The position numbers and the translations under genes are program-made. This document shows, piece by piece, positions 1 through 11,683 of a stretch of DNA of 64,000 nt. Source of the DNA: Pseudomonadota bacterium (GTDB lineage: Bacteria > Pseudomonadota > Gammaproteobacteria > Burkholderiales > Methylophilaceae); the NCBI GenBank assembly GCA_029782295.1, contig JAKOVB010000089.1, positions 496,001 to 560,000 on the forward strand, in the 5' to 3' direction. Numbering within the stretch: the first letter of the stretch is position 1; every line of letters starts with the position of its first letter. The notes beneath the pieces were generated by a model. The model saw only the letters and a program-made list of their open reading frames with translations. It was not told the origin of the DNA and ran no database searches.

Positions 1-987
1 CGTAACCCATACGCTTCAGTGCCACCAGTATCGTGCCGTTGCTCATGCTGCCAGTCTTGCCGGAGACTTGGCTGGGAAACATCAATTCATGATCGCCTGT
101 GATAATTTTTAGAGTGTTCAGCACCTCGATAGCCTGATGAGAGAGAGGCACGATATGAGGCGATTTCATCTTCATCCGCTCAGCAGGAATACGCCACTGG
201 GCAGCATCGAAATCAATCTCATCCCAGCGTCCGCCTATCAGTTCGTTTGTGCGCACAAATGTAAGGGCCATAAACTTGATGGCCAGCCTTGTTACCGAAC
301 TTGTGTTTGCCGCGTCTATGGCTCGAAGCAGTTCTGGAAGCTCTTTTGTCTCCACACGTGCATAGTTGGATTTACGCCGTGTCTCGATAATGTCGCTGGG
401 TTTTATATCTGTCGCTGGATTGCGAGTGACCCCACTTTCGTCGCCGTGAGCAATCGCGTAGCGAAAGACCTGTCCAATTGTCTGATGCGCACGCTTGGCC
501 ATATCCAACGCACCTCTGGCCGTAATACTCTTGATAGTACGAACAATGTCTGGAGCATTGATTGCAGTGATGGGAAGATCCCCGATCATGGGGTAAACGT
601 CTGCTTCAAGACGTCTTTCAACATAACCAGCATGGCGAGGACTCTTTCCAGTCCTCCAGTGCTGGTGCCATTTTTCGGCCCATTGCTTGAATGAATTTGA
701 TTCTGCCTTGGATTGCTCAATCTTGGCAGCTTTGCGCTGTTCGCCAGGATCTGTGCCATCAGACAACTGCTTTCTGGCTTGGAAGTGGCGTTCCCGTGCG
801 TCCTTGAGGCTGACTTCAGGATATACCCCTAGAGCCAAACGTTTCTCCTTGCCCCCAAATCGATACTTATATCGCCATAGCTTGCCCCCAGCGGGGGTGA
901 TCTCGACATATAAACCACCGCCATCAAACAGCTTGTATGGCTTGGCTTGGGGCTTTGCCTGCCTGATTTCAACATCCGCTAACGCCA
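1..987 (-). CDS. P4-family tyrosine integrase (partial, C-terminus beyond left edge)
   Basis: Site-specific recombinase that would integrate and excise a genomic island at the adjacent tRNA gene. Translating the minus strand from the ATG at 987 gives 329 codons open to the window edge. The N-terminus (MALADVEIRQAKPQAKPYKL, then GGGLYVEITPAGGKLWRYKY) is the arm-binding DUF4102 domain typical of P4/IntS integrases. It is followed by a SAM-like core-binding region and the beginning of the catalytic domain, including the TFVRTNELIGGRWDEID segment with the first catalytic Arg (R..E). The remaining His-x-x-Arg and Tyr lie outside the window. The 5' end faces tRNA-Ser(CGA) 180 bp away. The gene looks more AT-rich than its neighbours, as expected for acquired DNA. 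Whether it is intact cannot be judged here. Confidence 0.93.
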
Positions 988-1106
988 TGATTTACCCTGT
1001 TCCGGGGGCATCCGGTTGGGGGCATGTCTAGGATGCCCCCATACTTGCCCCCCAAAGTGTGTTGATTAGGTTGAATCAGGTTACGCCGGATTGTACGAGT
1101 AGGCAA

Positions 1107-1132
1107 TAAAAAACCCGCAGTTACGCGGGTTT
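1107..1132 (-). terminator. Rho-independent terminator downstream of tRNA-Ser
   Basis: An 8-bp perfect stem (AAACCCGC at 1111-1118 with GCGGGTTT at 1125-1132, 6-nt loop) is followed on the minus strand by a T run. It lies 35 bp past the tRNA 3' end and should end tRNA transcription before the integrase. Confidence 0.8.
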
Positions 1133-1166
1133 AGTGGTCTTGCTTGGATGGTGCTATACATATTTT

Positions 1167-1191
1167 TGGCGGAGAGGGAGGGATTCGAACC
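1167..1191. other. Probable integration site (att) in the 3' end of tRNA-Ser
   Basis: P4-type integrases generally recombine within the T-arm to CCA end of a tRNA gene. An integrase starts 180 bp beyond this tRNA 3' end, so the T-loop/CCA segment is the inferred att core. The partner repeat would lie left of the window, so the limits are not proved. Confidence 0.5.
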
Positions 1192-1257
1192 CTCGATGCG
1201 GGAGACCCGCATACCGGATTTCGAGTCCGGCGCATTCGACCACTCTGCCACCTCTCC
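1167..1257 (-). tRNA. tRNA-Ser (anticodon CGA)
   Basis: A 91-nt minus-strand cloverleaf with acceptor stem GGAGAGG/CCTCTCC, discriminator G and an encoded CCA (complement of 1167-1169). The anticodon loop CTCGAAA gives anticodon CGA, reading UCG. A long variable arm (GCGGG...CCCGC) typical of serine tRNAs and the T-loop GGTTCGAATCC are present. The gene appears intact after integration of the neighbouring element. Confidence 0.96.
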
Positions 1258-1268
1258 GCGGGGCGCAC

Positions 1269-1297
1269 ATTCTAACACCATGCGTTCATCCTGCCGA
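1269..1297 (-). promoter_or_regulatory. Sigma-70-type promoter of tRNA-Ser
   Basis: On the minus strand, TCGGCA (-35, 1292-1297) and TAGAAT (-10, 1269-1274) are separated by 17 nt. Transcription would start about 5 nt before the tRNA 5' end. Assigned from the sequence match alone. Confidence 0.5.
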
Positions 1298-1340
1298 GAG
1301 GTTATGGACAAGAAGTGTCGAATTGGGCGAAACTGCCTTC

Positions 1341-2753
1341 ATGCACAAATTCCTCTTCCTGCTCGCAGGCCTGCTGCTGACGGCCTGTCACAAACCCGCA
1401 CCACAACTGCCTCCGGTCAGGGAAAGCAAGGAACTGGTGGTAGTCACCCACAATGGGCCGGCCACCTACTACGTCAACGGCCAGAATGAATTTGCCGGGC
1501 TGGAGTACGATCTCGTCAAGCTGTTCGCCAAGGAGTTGGGCCCGGATATCAAGCTCAAGATCGTGGTGGTGGACAATATCACCCAAGTGGTGCCTGCCCT
1601 GCTCAAGGGCAAAGCCCACCTTGCTGCCGCAAACCTCAGCGTCACCCATCTGCGCCAGCATCTGGTACGCTTCGGTCCCGAATACCAGACCGTTCAGCAG
1701 CAGGTCATCTATAACAAGGAGCGGGGAACCCAACCAAAGACCACGAGCGACCTTATCGGCCATCATGTCGCCGTTCCTGCTGGCACCAGCTACGCTGAAC
1801 GCCTCGAAGCAATCTCCGAGGTTCTCCCCAGCCTGCACTGGGACGAGGTACACAACGCTGGAAGCGAGGAATTGCTTGAGCAGGTCGCGGACGGCACCCT
1901 CGATATGACGATCGCCGATTCGCCACTGGTATCGATGGTGCAGAACTATTATCCGAACCTGGCCGTCGGCTTCGATTTCGGGCTGCCGGACAAACTCGCC
2001 TGGGCCTTTCCCAAGAATGGGGATGAATGGCTGTATCAGAAATCGGTGGAATTCTTTGCACGTATCAAGAAGGATGGCACTCTGCACAACCTGATGGATC
2101 GCTACTACGGACACTCGGAACGCCTTGCAACGGTTGACGTCACTGGATTCCTCGGCAACATGCGCACGGTACTTCCGAAGTACGTCTCCTTGTTCAAGCA
2201 GGCACAGGAACTGACAGGGATCGACTGGCGGTTGCTGGCTGCCATCAGCTACCAGGAATCGCATTGGGACCCGAACGCCACCTCCCCCACCAACGTGCGC
2301 GGTATCATGATGCTGACCGAAAATACGGCGGATAAACTGGGAGTCACCAATCGACTGGATCCCAAGCAAAGCATTATTGCCGGCGCCCGCTACATCCTCA
2401 CGCTGAAAGACACCATTCCAGATCGCATTCCAGAACCTGACCGCACCTGGCTGGCACTCGCCTCTTACAATATCGGCTACGCCCATCTGGAAGACGCCAG
2501 GGTAGTGGCTCAGCAGCTGAAAATGAACCCGGATGCCTGGGCTGACCTGAAGAAGACCCTGCCCCTGCTCAATCAATACGAATATTTTTCCAAGGCAAAA
2601 TACGGGTTTGCGCGTGGGGGGGCGCCGGTGGTTTTCGTGGAATCGATACGGACATACTACGACATCCTGCAGCGTTACGAGGAACGCCGGGCGCCCGTGC
2701 TCCCGACATTCAATCTAGCCTGGTATCCGTCCGGTTTGACGGCAATTCCCTAG
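1341..2753 (+). CDS. mltF: Membrane-bound lytic murein transglycosylase F
   Basis: Lipoprotein lytic transglycosylase that cleaves the MurNAc-GlcNAc bond of peptidoglycan in the periplasm. The ATG at 1341 gives 470 aa opening with a lipoprotein signal peptide whose lipobox LTAC places the lipidated Cys at residue 16; a longer in-frame 5' extension would run through the tRNA and is rejected. Residues ~33-265 are an extracellular solute-binding (SBP_bac_3) module. Residues ~285-440 are the SLT catalytic domain, with the family motif AISYQESHWDP placing the catalytic Glu near residue 306, then the VRGIMMLT signature. The two-domain order and length match MltF. Its 3' end overlaps the convergent potassium-channel gene by 44 bp. 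Confidence 0.93.
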   Translation: MHKFLFLLAGLLLTACHKPAPQLPPVRESKELVVVTHNGPATYYVNGQNEFAGLEYDLVKLFAKELGPDIKLKIVVVDNITQVVPALLKGKAHLAAANLSVTHLRQHLVRFGPEYQTVQQQVIYNKERGTQPKTTSDLIGHHVAVPAGTSYAERLEAISEVLPSLHWDEVHNAGSEELLEQVADGTLDMTIADSPLVSMVQNYYPNLAVGFDFGLPDKLAWAFPKNGDEWLYQKSVEFFARIKKDGTLHNLMDRYYGHSERLATVDVTGFLGNMRTVLPKYVSLFKQAQELTGIDWRLLAAISYQESHWDPNATSPTNVRGIMMLTENTADKLGVTNRLDPKQSIIAGARYILTLKDTIPDRIPEPDRTWLALASYNIGYAHLEDARVVAQQLKMNPDAWADLKKTLPLLNQYEYFSKAKYGFARGGAPVVFVESIRTYYDILQRYEERRAPVLPTFNLAWYPSGLTAIP

Positions 2754-3530
2754 CGGCGTTCTGAGCTTCCAATAGCCGCTCGATACGCTCCAACCGGTCG
2801 GAAAGGTCTTTGAGCCTGACATCGGCTTCTTTTTCCTCCTTTTCAACCTTCTCGACCTCGCTCCCGATCAGGTAAGCCGATAGATTAGCGGTGAACAGGG
2901 AAATCAGCACCACCCCCAGCAGGATGATCAGGGCCGCAAAGAATCGTCCAGCCCCGGTACGCGGCACCACGTCTCCGTACCCCGTGTGGGAAAGCGTGAC
3001 CCATGCCCACCACATCCCGTCCCAGACTGTGCCGATCGACCCGTCAAGACGGGATATGATGATCCCGGAAAGCACCACGGATACACCGATGATGGCCAGC
3101 ATGGAACCGATCCTGCCTCGTGCGAGATATTGCCTGAGCCTTCGGGATACGCGCACCAGAAGATAGATCATCAGCAGCAGTCGCAAATTGCGAAGCGCCC
3201 CGACCAAAGGGGTATAGGCCCATTCGGCCGGAATCCCTGCGACGATGATCACCAGATTCATCCAGTTATTACTGAGGTAACGCCATTTGTCGTGCACCAG
3301 GAAGGTCAGCAATGCCGTCTCACTGACGAAGACCAGCCAGATGATCCAGTCGAAGTAACGGGCTGTCTCCAGGGTCACCGCACCCGTTTCCTCGAAATAC
3401 CATTGCACCGGGATCCACAACGCCACCAGCAATACCGGCCACTCCAGATGCTGGCCCCACTTGACCGCGGCGCTACGTTCGCGCGCGTCGACGCCGGTAA
3501 AACCCAGCAGATGCGTGACCTTGATCGCCA

Positions 3531-3531
<1 letters not shown>
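2710..3531 (-). CDS. Voltage-gated-type potassium channel (6-TM)
   Basis: Inner-membrane ion channel of the Kv/ion_trans family, 273 aa. Hydrophobic segments are visible at ~31-45, 61-79, 91-107, 113-128 (an S4-like helix rich in Arg: RNLRLL...RVSRRLRQ) and 141-160, with a pore helix and the K+ selectivity filter TGYGD at residues 183-187. The last membrane helix is at ~195-220. A highly charged C-terminal stretch (225-262, Glu/Lys heptads) should form a coiled coil, possibly for tetramer assembly. No RCK/TrkA-N domain follows, unlike E. coli Kch. The start codon overlaps the serS stop by 1 nt, so the two are probably translationally coupled. Confidence 0.87.
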
Positions 3532-6159
<2,628 letters not shown>

Positions 6160-6226
6160 GTTGCTCACTGGTGTGGGTAAGGTATTTCATGCGGCGGAAT
6201 TATCTCCTATATGACGGATTCCGTGT

Positions 6227-7612
6227 TCACGTGCCGTCGTCCAGCATGCACATGAACTCTTCGAACTTTCCGCCAGCCCCCCTCGGAATTTCCAACTCGA
6301 AATACCGGAATTGCAGGATGAATGGATAACCGAGGCTGGCATGAATGAGACCGGCCAAGGCAGCTTCCTCGCTGGGAGTGATCGGGCGCTGCGCGACCAG
6401 TCGCACTTCCAGGGTGTCGATCCTGGTCTGGATCAACTGGTATTGGGAAATCGGTGCCACATCCCGGAACCGATAAGCCCCAACCAGCGGCCAGAACCGA
6501 CGCCCATCCGGGAAGACAAGCATGTTACGGCTTCGCCCTGCAATCCGGGTTAGAGTCGGTAGTCCGCGCCCGCAGGGGCATGGCAATCCGACCTCGGCAT
6601 AATCCCGTGTATCGTACCTGATCAACGGCGTCGCAAAATTGTGCAGGTCGGTGACGACAACGCGTCCTACTTCACCCGGCCCACACGGACTATCATCCTC
6701 CCGCAGCACCTCGACAATGAGGTTTTCCGCCATCACATGGTACAGCGCGCTGTCCGGGCATTGCAGCGCAATGACGCCAAGCTCCTGCGAACTGTAGGTA
6801 TCTGTAATCCCCACCCCAAAGAAATCGCGCGCCTGTGTGCGCAACGCTTCGCTTAGAGTCTCTCCAACCGTCCTGATTTCACGCAAAGAAGGTAGCTGAA
6901 TCCCGGAAGAGCGGAAATAAGTAATCAATGCTTCAAGATTGGTGGGGAACGTGAGCAGATAAACGGGGTCCAGTTTTTCCAGCCACCTGGCCTGCCGGGC
7001 AACATCAGTCTGCAGGCTCAGCGCATGCGCAGTGCCTGTCGTGAACAGCAGGTTCACCGGGACACCCCAGTCTGGTAAATCGACCCCTCGTCGGTCCGTA
7101 TCGGATTCAGCCACGTTAGGACGGATCACCGCCAGCGAGCGTGAAAAATCCCGCCGATGCCACAGGTGCTCGCGCAGGGTCAATGCCAGCCAGAACATCA
7201 TGCAGGCCTCGGTACGTCGCACCGTCACCATGCGCCCCGTGGAACCGGAAGATTTGGTTTCGGTGTATCCCCCATGTTCGCGCGGGATCACTGCCGCGTG
7301 AATGCTGTCGATCTCTTGCTGCAGAACCGAACGGCTTAAAAGCGGCAAAGCCTGCAGTTGGTCCATGCCGGCCTGCTCGGGCAGGCACTGCCGGTAGTAA
7401 AGGGAATGCTGGCGCGCATACGCTATCAGTTTCTCGAGCTGTCGCCCCTGCAAACGACTCAGTTCATCCGTGGCATACCATTGACTCTGCTCGATCTGCG
7501 CCAAAAGACTGCTCAGGATCGCCGTGCGCGGATCGGGCAACACCGGCCACTCGATCCAGGCACCGCGGGCGGAAAAAGGCGGCCATGCCGCACCCTTTGC
7601 ATCAACCGCCAT
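6227..7612 (-). CDS. PaaK/CapK-like AMP-forming ligase (phenylacetate-CoA ligase family)
   Basis: Member of the acyl-adenylating superfamily; 461 aa, near the length of phenylacetate-CoA ligases. Motifs visible are the phosphate-binding loop SSGSTGRMVTVRRTEA (~residue 122), a YSSQELGVIALQC A5-like adenine motif (~270), and YDTRDYAEVG (~333) followed by a Cys pair in CPCGRGLP, a spacing seen in PaaK relatives. The substrate cannot be inferred: the neighbouring genes are a methyltransferase and surface proteins, not phenylacetate catabolism. It lies 11 bp after the methyltransferase gene, so the pair is probably one transcript. It could instead activate an acid for surface-polymer or natural-product modification; this is inference. 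Confidence 0.8.
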   Translation of the reverse strand: MAVDAKGAAWPPFSARGAWIEWPVLPDPRTAILSSLLAQIEQSQWYATDELSRLQGRQLEKLIAYARQHSLYYRQCLPEQAGMDQLQALPLLSRSVLQQEIDSIHAAVIPREHGGYTETKSSGSTGRMVTVRRTEACMMFWLALTLREHLWHRRDFSRSLAVIRPNVAESDTDRRGVDLPDWGVPVNLLFTTGTAHALSLQTDVARQARWLEKLDPVYLLTFPTNLEALITYFRSSGIQLPSLREIRTVGETLSEALRTQARDFFGVGITDTYSSQELGVIALQCPDSALYHVMAENLIVEVLREDDSPCGPGEVGRVVVTDLHNFATPLIRYDTRDYAEVGLPCPCGRGLPTLTRIAGRSRNMLVFPDGRRFWPLVGAYRFRDVAPISQYQLIQTRIDTLEVRLVAQRPITPSEEAALAGLIHASLGYPFILQFRYFELEIPRGAGGKFEEFMCMLDDGT

Positions 7613-7623
7613 TCATTTCTTCC

Positions 7624-8463
7624 TTAAGCCGGCCTGAACAAGACATGTGGACATCGCTCAGCCAATTCGTATTGACCAGACTGTGTCCGCTCTATTTGGA
7701 AATATCCGGAAAATGTCTGCTCAACTTCCTGCAAACTCGGATAGGTATACCTTGCCGGATTGTCACGGTAGGCATCGATCACGCCAACTTTTTCCATTGG
7801 CCATCCCTGCTCCTGCGCGAACCTCTCGGCATCCGGGACCAGCCGATGCCAGGCACGCCAGACGTCGGCAAGCACTGCACCGTGGTATACGTCATTTCCC
7901 TGAACAGCCATGATCAGTCGCCACTTGAAGGCATCGAAACTCTTGATCGCTTTCGCATCAAGTGCGTACAGGAGAGACTGCAGCGTTTCCGGCTCTGAAG
8001 GACGGCAAAAAATCCGCAACATCAGGCGACCGTCATCACGAATGCACCTTCTCAGTGAGTGTGCCAGCTTTATATAAGCATCGGGATATTCCAGAAGTAC
8101 CAGGCAGCCGTCCCCGAGAACAAAATCAAACGCCGCGTCAGGAAAGGGCAGAGAAAGCCAATCTGCACAGATGGAAGTTCGGGTAGATGAATCACCGGGC
8201 CAGACCTTTGCCAGCATGCCCGGTTCCAGATCGGCCGCAGTCAGATGCGTTCCCTCCGGCCAAGACATGCTAGCCAACTCAGGGGTCACCCCCAGCAGCA
8301 AGGCTTGCAAATTTGAACGGTGTAACAGATTCGCGGCCAAGTTGGAGGCCGCTTCGCTGGCGATCAGGACATCCTGCGAATGCGGTCTCAGTGGAGAACC
8401 CAACAACGACCAGAGCTGGGCTAGGTGATTCCAATAGGAAGGTTCGTTAGAAGTCGATGACAT
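7624..8463 (-). CDS. Class I SAM-dependent methyltransferase, divergent
   Basis: Predicted small-molecule methyltransferase, 279 aa from the ATG at 8463 (a TTG two codons upstream is possible; no clear ribosome-binding site for either). The Rossmann pattern is readable: LLLGVTPELASM in the place of motif I (without the usual GxGxG), an acidic strand end LTAADLEPGML, ICADWLSLPFPDAAFDFVLGDG (motifs II/III) and DDGRLMLRIF after helix D. The acceptor is unknown. Eleven bases separate its stop from the PaaK-like gene, suggesting the two products act in one small pathway. Confidence 0.75.
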   Translation of the reverse strand: MSSTSNEPSYWNHLAQLWSLLGSPLRPHSQDVLIASEAASNLAANLLHRSNLQALLLGVTPELASMSWPEGTHLTAADLEPGMLAKVWPGDSSTRTSICADWLSLPFPDAAFDFVLGDGCLVLLEYPDAYIKLAHSLRRCIRDDGRLMLRIFCRPSEPETLQSLLYALDAKAIKSFDAFKWRLIMAVQGNDVYHGAVLADVWRAWHRLVPDAERFAQEQGWPMEKVGVIDAYRDNPARYTYPSLQEVEQTFSGYFQIERTQSGQYELAERCPHVLFRPA

Positions 8464-8585
8464 CACCAATAGTTGCTTTCATGTCAATCGGCAAATAAAT
8501 ATTGAACAATCCAGTAATGCCTTAGAGATATTTCTGGACTCCCACTCAACCAAAATATCAGGCCGATCCCATCACCCGCAATTTA

Positions 8586-10067
8586 TCAAGGAATAATCGG
8601 AGTTCCGGAGCCAGATTTGGTAAATGCGGCAGCACCATTGATCAAATTACCACTGGTGCTTACTTCATATACCATACCCGCACGCACAGCATCCGTGCCG
8701 GCGAAGAACCCCTTGAAAGTCAGGTTGCACCCGGAAACGCAGAGTGTGCCATTCGAGGAAGATCCACTCCCGCTGAAACTATAACCCTGAGGAAAGCCAG
8801 AACTGATGCTGCCGAAGGTATCGGAATAGTTGAAATGGGCAGCACCTTGTGCGAATACCAAGTCAAACTGAGTCTGCACCATGCCCATGCCGGTAAAGTC
8901 AACGTTCAAGGTGCCATTAAACGTCCCATTCCCAAGTGCTAGAGAGGAAGGAATCGTAGCGCCGATCATCGTGTAACTCGCAGTACCGCTCGGCAGCGAA
9001 GGTGTAGGCAAACCGACGACATAATGCCAGCCGTCGTTTGCACCAAACATATTGGCGCTGCCCAAACCACCATCCGTGACATTGCCCAGCCAACGACCCC
9101 AGGCGATGACACCATCGCTCCCTGAGGATATGGTGACCGCGTTGCTTCCGAGCACAAACGTCGCTGAACTTGAGAGCTGGTCCGTCAGGCTGGTCAAGTG
9201 GCCACTGGAATTGAATGTAGCCCCATAGCCCTCCCCGCCATCGACTTGATTAAAGGAACTACCCCAACTGTTTCCACTATGGCCACTATCCGTGTAGGCC
9301 GCCATGAAACCACTTTCGAAATAACCTCCCAACAAATTTGGCAGCACCATTGCTGGCGACGCACATCCGGTGATGGAACAGGGATTGCCGTTCAAATCCC
9401 GATCGTTGGAGGAAGAGAAGATTTCGAAGCGCGGATCCGGCAGATTCTGCTCGGGCGGCAATGTCGGTTTCTCAGGCACCGATTCCGGCGCTTCGCCACG
9501 GCTCTTGGCCTTACCGGATTCCCCTGCATACAGGACAAGCTCGCCGGCGTCGTTGAATAGAACGCAGATCCCCTCCCCGCAGGTCATCTCCAGCGTCTCG
9601 TTCAAGAGCGCAAGAAACTCCGTACCGCGAATCCCGATCGTGGCAACCGCGGTATTGACCTGGTAATTCTTTTTGTTGACGTGACCAATGGCACCGGTAA
9701 TGGCGCGCAAACCGCCCTTTACCAGGCTGAAAAAACCCTTCTCGCTACCGTCGGTCTTGCCGTCATAGCTGTATTCGTCGATGCGAAACTCGGTATTGGG
9801 TTGCAGCGAGACATAACCACCATCGGAAAAACGGATTTGTGCACGTCCGCCCATGGTCTTGATCAGATCGCCTGCTTCAAGTGTAGCCCCTTTGCTCAGC
9901 GGACGGGTACTGCCATCTGCCGCAACAGCAGTTACACCGGTGGTAGCAAACTCGACACGTCCGGCCGCAGAGTACCCGGCAACCGGATAGATAGCGGCAA
10001 CCACAGCCACGAGCATGGCCTGGCGGGTCGGGGTAAAAAACACGGTCTTGGGATTCCTGGCGTTCAT
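8586..10067 (-). CDS. Exported FecR-domain surface/periplasmic protein
   Basis: 493 aa from the ATG at 10067; the open frame extends further upstream but into the overlapping barrel gene, so that part is not used. A signal peptide ends near GYSAAG (~residue 36). Residues ~65-160 are a FecR domain with the characteristic GGRAQIRFSDGGYVSLQPNT and VNTAVATIGIRGTEF segments. The C-terminal ~300 residues are Gly/Ser/Thr/Asn-rich, beta-predicted and carry paired Cys (CSITGC, CVSGC) compatible with disulphides. This FecR architecture occurs on large exported proteins rather than on iron-sensing anti-sigma factors; no transmembrane anchor or sigma factor is nearby. It begins 13 bp after the TPR-barrel gene, indicating a two-gene unit. 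Confidence 0.8.
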   Translation of the reverse strand: MNARNPKTVFFTPTRQAMLVAVVAAIYPVAGYSAAGRVEFATTGVTAVAADGSTRPLSKGATLEAGDLIKTMGGRAQIRFSDGGYVSLQPNTEFRIDEYSYDGKTDGSEKGFFSLVKGGLRAITGAIGHVNKKNYQVNTAVATIGIRGTEFLALLNETLEMTCGEGICVLFNDAGELVLYAGESGKAKSRGEAPESVPEKPTLPPEQNLPDPRFEIFSSSNDRDLNGNPCSITGCASPAMVLPNLLGGYFESGFMAAYTDSGHSGNSWGSSFNQVDGGEGYGATFNSSGHLTSLTDQLSSSATFVLGSNAVTISSGSDGVIAWGRWLGNVTDGGLGSANMFGANDGWHYVVGLPTPSLPSGTASYTMIGATIPSSLALGNGTFNGTLNVDFTGMGMVQTQFDLVFAQGAAHFNYSDTFGSISSGFPQGYSFSGSGSSSNGTLCVSGCNLTFKGFFAGTDAVRAGMVYEVSTSGNLINGAAAFTKSGSGTPIIP

Positions 10068-10080
10068 GGCATGCCCCCTG

Positions 10081-11421
10081 TTACCAGCTGAAATCACGGC
10101 GGACCGTGACCGAGAACATATAGCGGTTGTAATCGTTGATCGGAACGTTCGAGTCGTTGCGCGTATAGCTGAGCTGCGGGCGAATCGACCAGTTCGCGGC
10201 CGGGGTGTATTTGGCACCAATGGAAGCATCGAACTGGCGATCGGTGCGAGACACCAGCCACAACGGCTCGGTGCCGCCATAGTCGCGGTGTTCGTAACTC
10301 GCAGCCCCATACAGCACCGTTTTCGGGTTGATGGTCAACTGGCCGCCAGCCCTTAAGCCATACAGATCATGGCCTAGCCACGGCACATTGCTTTTCTGCT
10401 CATCTTCCGTCCCGACATAGGCGCTCAGGAACAGGACCGGAAGGTAATCGCCGCTGAATGCATGGCCAAAGCCCACGCCGGCGACGTAGCGATCGACATC
10501 GCGCAAAGGCTGGGAACGGTAATCCAGGCGGGAAGCCTGGACAAAAGCACTGACCTGATTGCTGTTGTCGATGGTATGTTGCCACTGCCCCGTCACCCCA
10601 TAGGCATGCCGGTAACCTTCGGAATTCAGCGAGAAATCGTTGCTCTGAGCGGAAACCGTGAATAGTTCATGGTTGCGCTTGTAGCTTGCCCCGATATTGG
10701 CGTCGATTGCCGAAGTGTCGAACTGGTCGAATTTGGAATTGAGATGCTGATAGGCACTCACCCCACCAAACAGGCTCAAATTGGAACTGAAAGGATGGGT
10801 AAAGTTGATGCCACCCCCGAATTGACTGAAATTATCCGAGTGCTTGGTCGCAGAGGAATTCAAGCTAAAAATGAGTCCGCCGAATGCAGGAACCGCCACC
10901 TGCTGCCCGCTGGAAGCGGCGTTGACATTGCTGTCATGCCCCAGAGCGAACTCGAGGTACCCGGAAAACCTGGTTCGATCCGAGACGGCCTTGTCGATTG
11001 CCGAGAGGTACTGGTTGATCGTCTGATTCACCTGCTCGGGAGGATTCTCGCCCAAGACGCTGTTGAACTCCTGCCGCGCAGTCTGGTGTTCACCAAGCAG
11101 GTAATAGGAACGGGCGATTTCTGCGCGAGCCAGGCTATTTTTTGGATTGATCGCAAGGACCCGCTCAAGTGCAAAAACGGCACGGCCGGGATGACCGCTA
11201 TCATTTGCCGACACGCCGAGCAGGTAGTCGAATTCCATGTCCCCCGAACGCTGTTCCTCAAGAGGAGCGAGCAACTCGAAGGCTTCGCCTGCCTTCCCAC
11301 TGTCCACCAGCAATTTCGCACGTTGCAGCAATGCATCGTCTGCCAACGCGACACCCTGAACACCCGCAAGCAGGAGAGCCAGCAAGGCCCCTCCCGTCAA
11401 ACCTCGTGCAAGAATGGTCAT
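10081..11421 (-). CDS. TPR plus outer-membrane beta-barrel protein (Slam/DUF560-like)
   Basis: 446 aa. A signal peptide (cleavage near ALADDALLQ) is followed by TPR-like helices (~30-140; YLLGVSANDSGHPGRAVFAL, YYLLGEHQTARQEFNSVLG). From ~150 on there is an alternating-hydrophobicity beta-barrel region of about fourteen strands ending in the aromatic terminus SVTVRRDFSW expected for BAM substrates. This order matches the surface-lipoprotein assembly modulator (Slam)/DUF560 architecture, in which the barrel helps a partner reach the cell surface. The downstream FecR-domain gene is the natural candidate partner. The FecR protein has an ordinary signal peptide rather than a lipobox, so a true Slam role is uncertain. 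Confidence 0.75.
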   Translation of the reverse strand: MTILARGLTGGALLALLLAGVQGVALADDALLQRAKLLVDSGKAGEAFELLAPLEEQRSGDMEFDYLLGVSANDSGHPGRAVFALERVLAINPKNSLARAEIARSYYLLGEHQTARQEFNSVLGENPPEQVNQTINQYLSAIDKAVSDRTRFSGYLEFALGHDSNVNAASSGQQVAVPAFGGLIFSLNSSATKHSDNFSQFGGGINFTHPFSSNLSLFGGVSAYQHLNSKFDQFDTSAIDANIGASYKRNHELFTVSAQSNDFSLNSEGYRHAYGVTGQWQHTIDNSNQVSAFVQASRLDYRSQPLRDVDRYVAGVGFGHAFSGDYLPVLFLSAYVGTEDEQKSNVPWLGHDLYGLRAGGQLTINPKTVLYGAASYEHRDYGGTEPLWLVSRTDRQFDASIGAKYTPAANWSIRPQLSYTRNDSNVPINDYNRYMFSVTVRRDFSW

Positions 11422-11625
11422 TCCCTTTGCCCCGCTTCAATCACACCACAACCGCCAGCACGACAGTTTACCGGCCTCTAACGTTCTAATTTTTATTCGT
11501 GTCAGGATAGCACCAATCAGGTTTTGTTTGCACGCAAATAACTCGCGCGTCGGAAAAAATGACCTGAAAATGTCAAAATTAATGTGGATATACAGGTTCC
11601 ATCACTAATTCCATGTCTTATAAGG

Positions 11626-11641
11626 ATAGTGTTATCACTAT
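11626..11641. repeat. Short inverted repeat ATAGTG-N4-CACTAT
   Basis: A 6-bp perfect inverted repeat with a 4-nt TTAT loop, about 205 bp upstream of the TPR-barrel gene. It could be an operator or chance; no partner copy was seen. Confidence 0.3.
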
Positions 11642-11683
11642 TTGGCAGCTGGTGTATGGTCATGGACCCAATATGCGGCGTGA

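Noticed and set aside
1302-2576. A 424-codon minus-strand frame under mltF
   Set aside because: Antisense to mltF with its lipobox and SLT motif; no ribosome-binding site and no domain.
8586-10067. FecR protein as an iron-sensing anti-sigma regulator
   Set aside because: There is no sigma factor or TonB receptor nearby, the protein has a signal peptide, and its large C-terminal part is beta-rich and exported in character.
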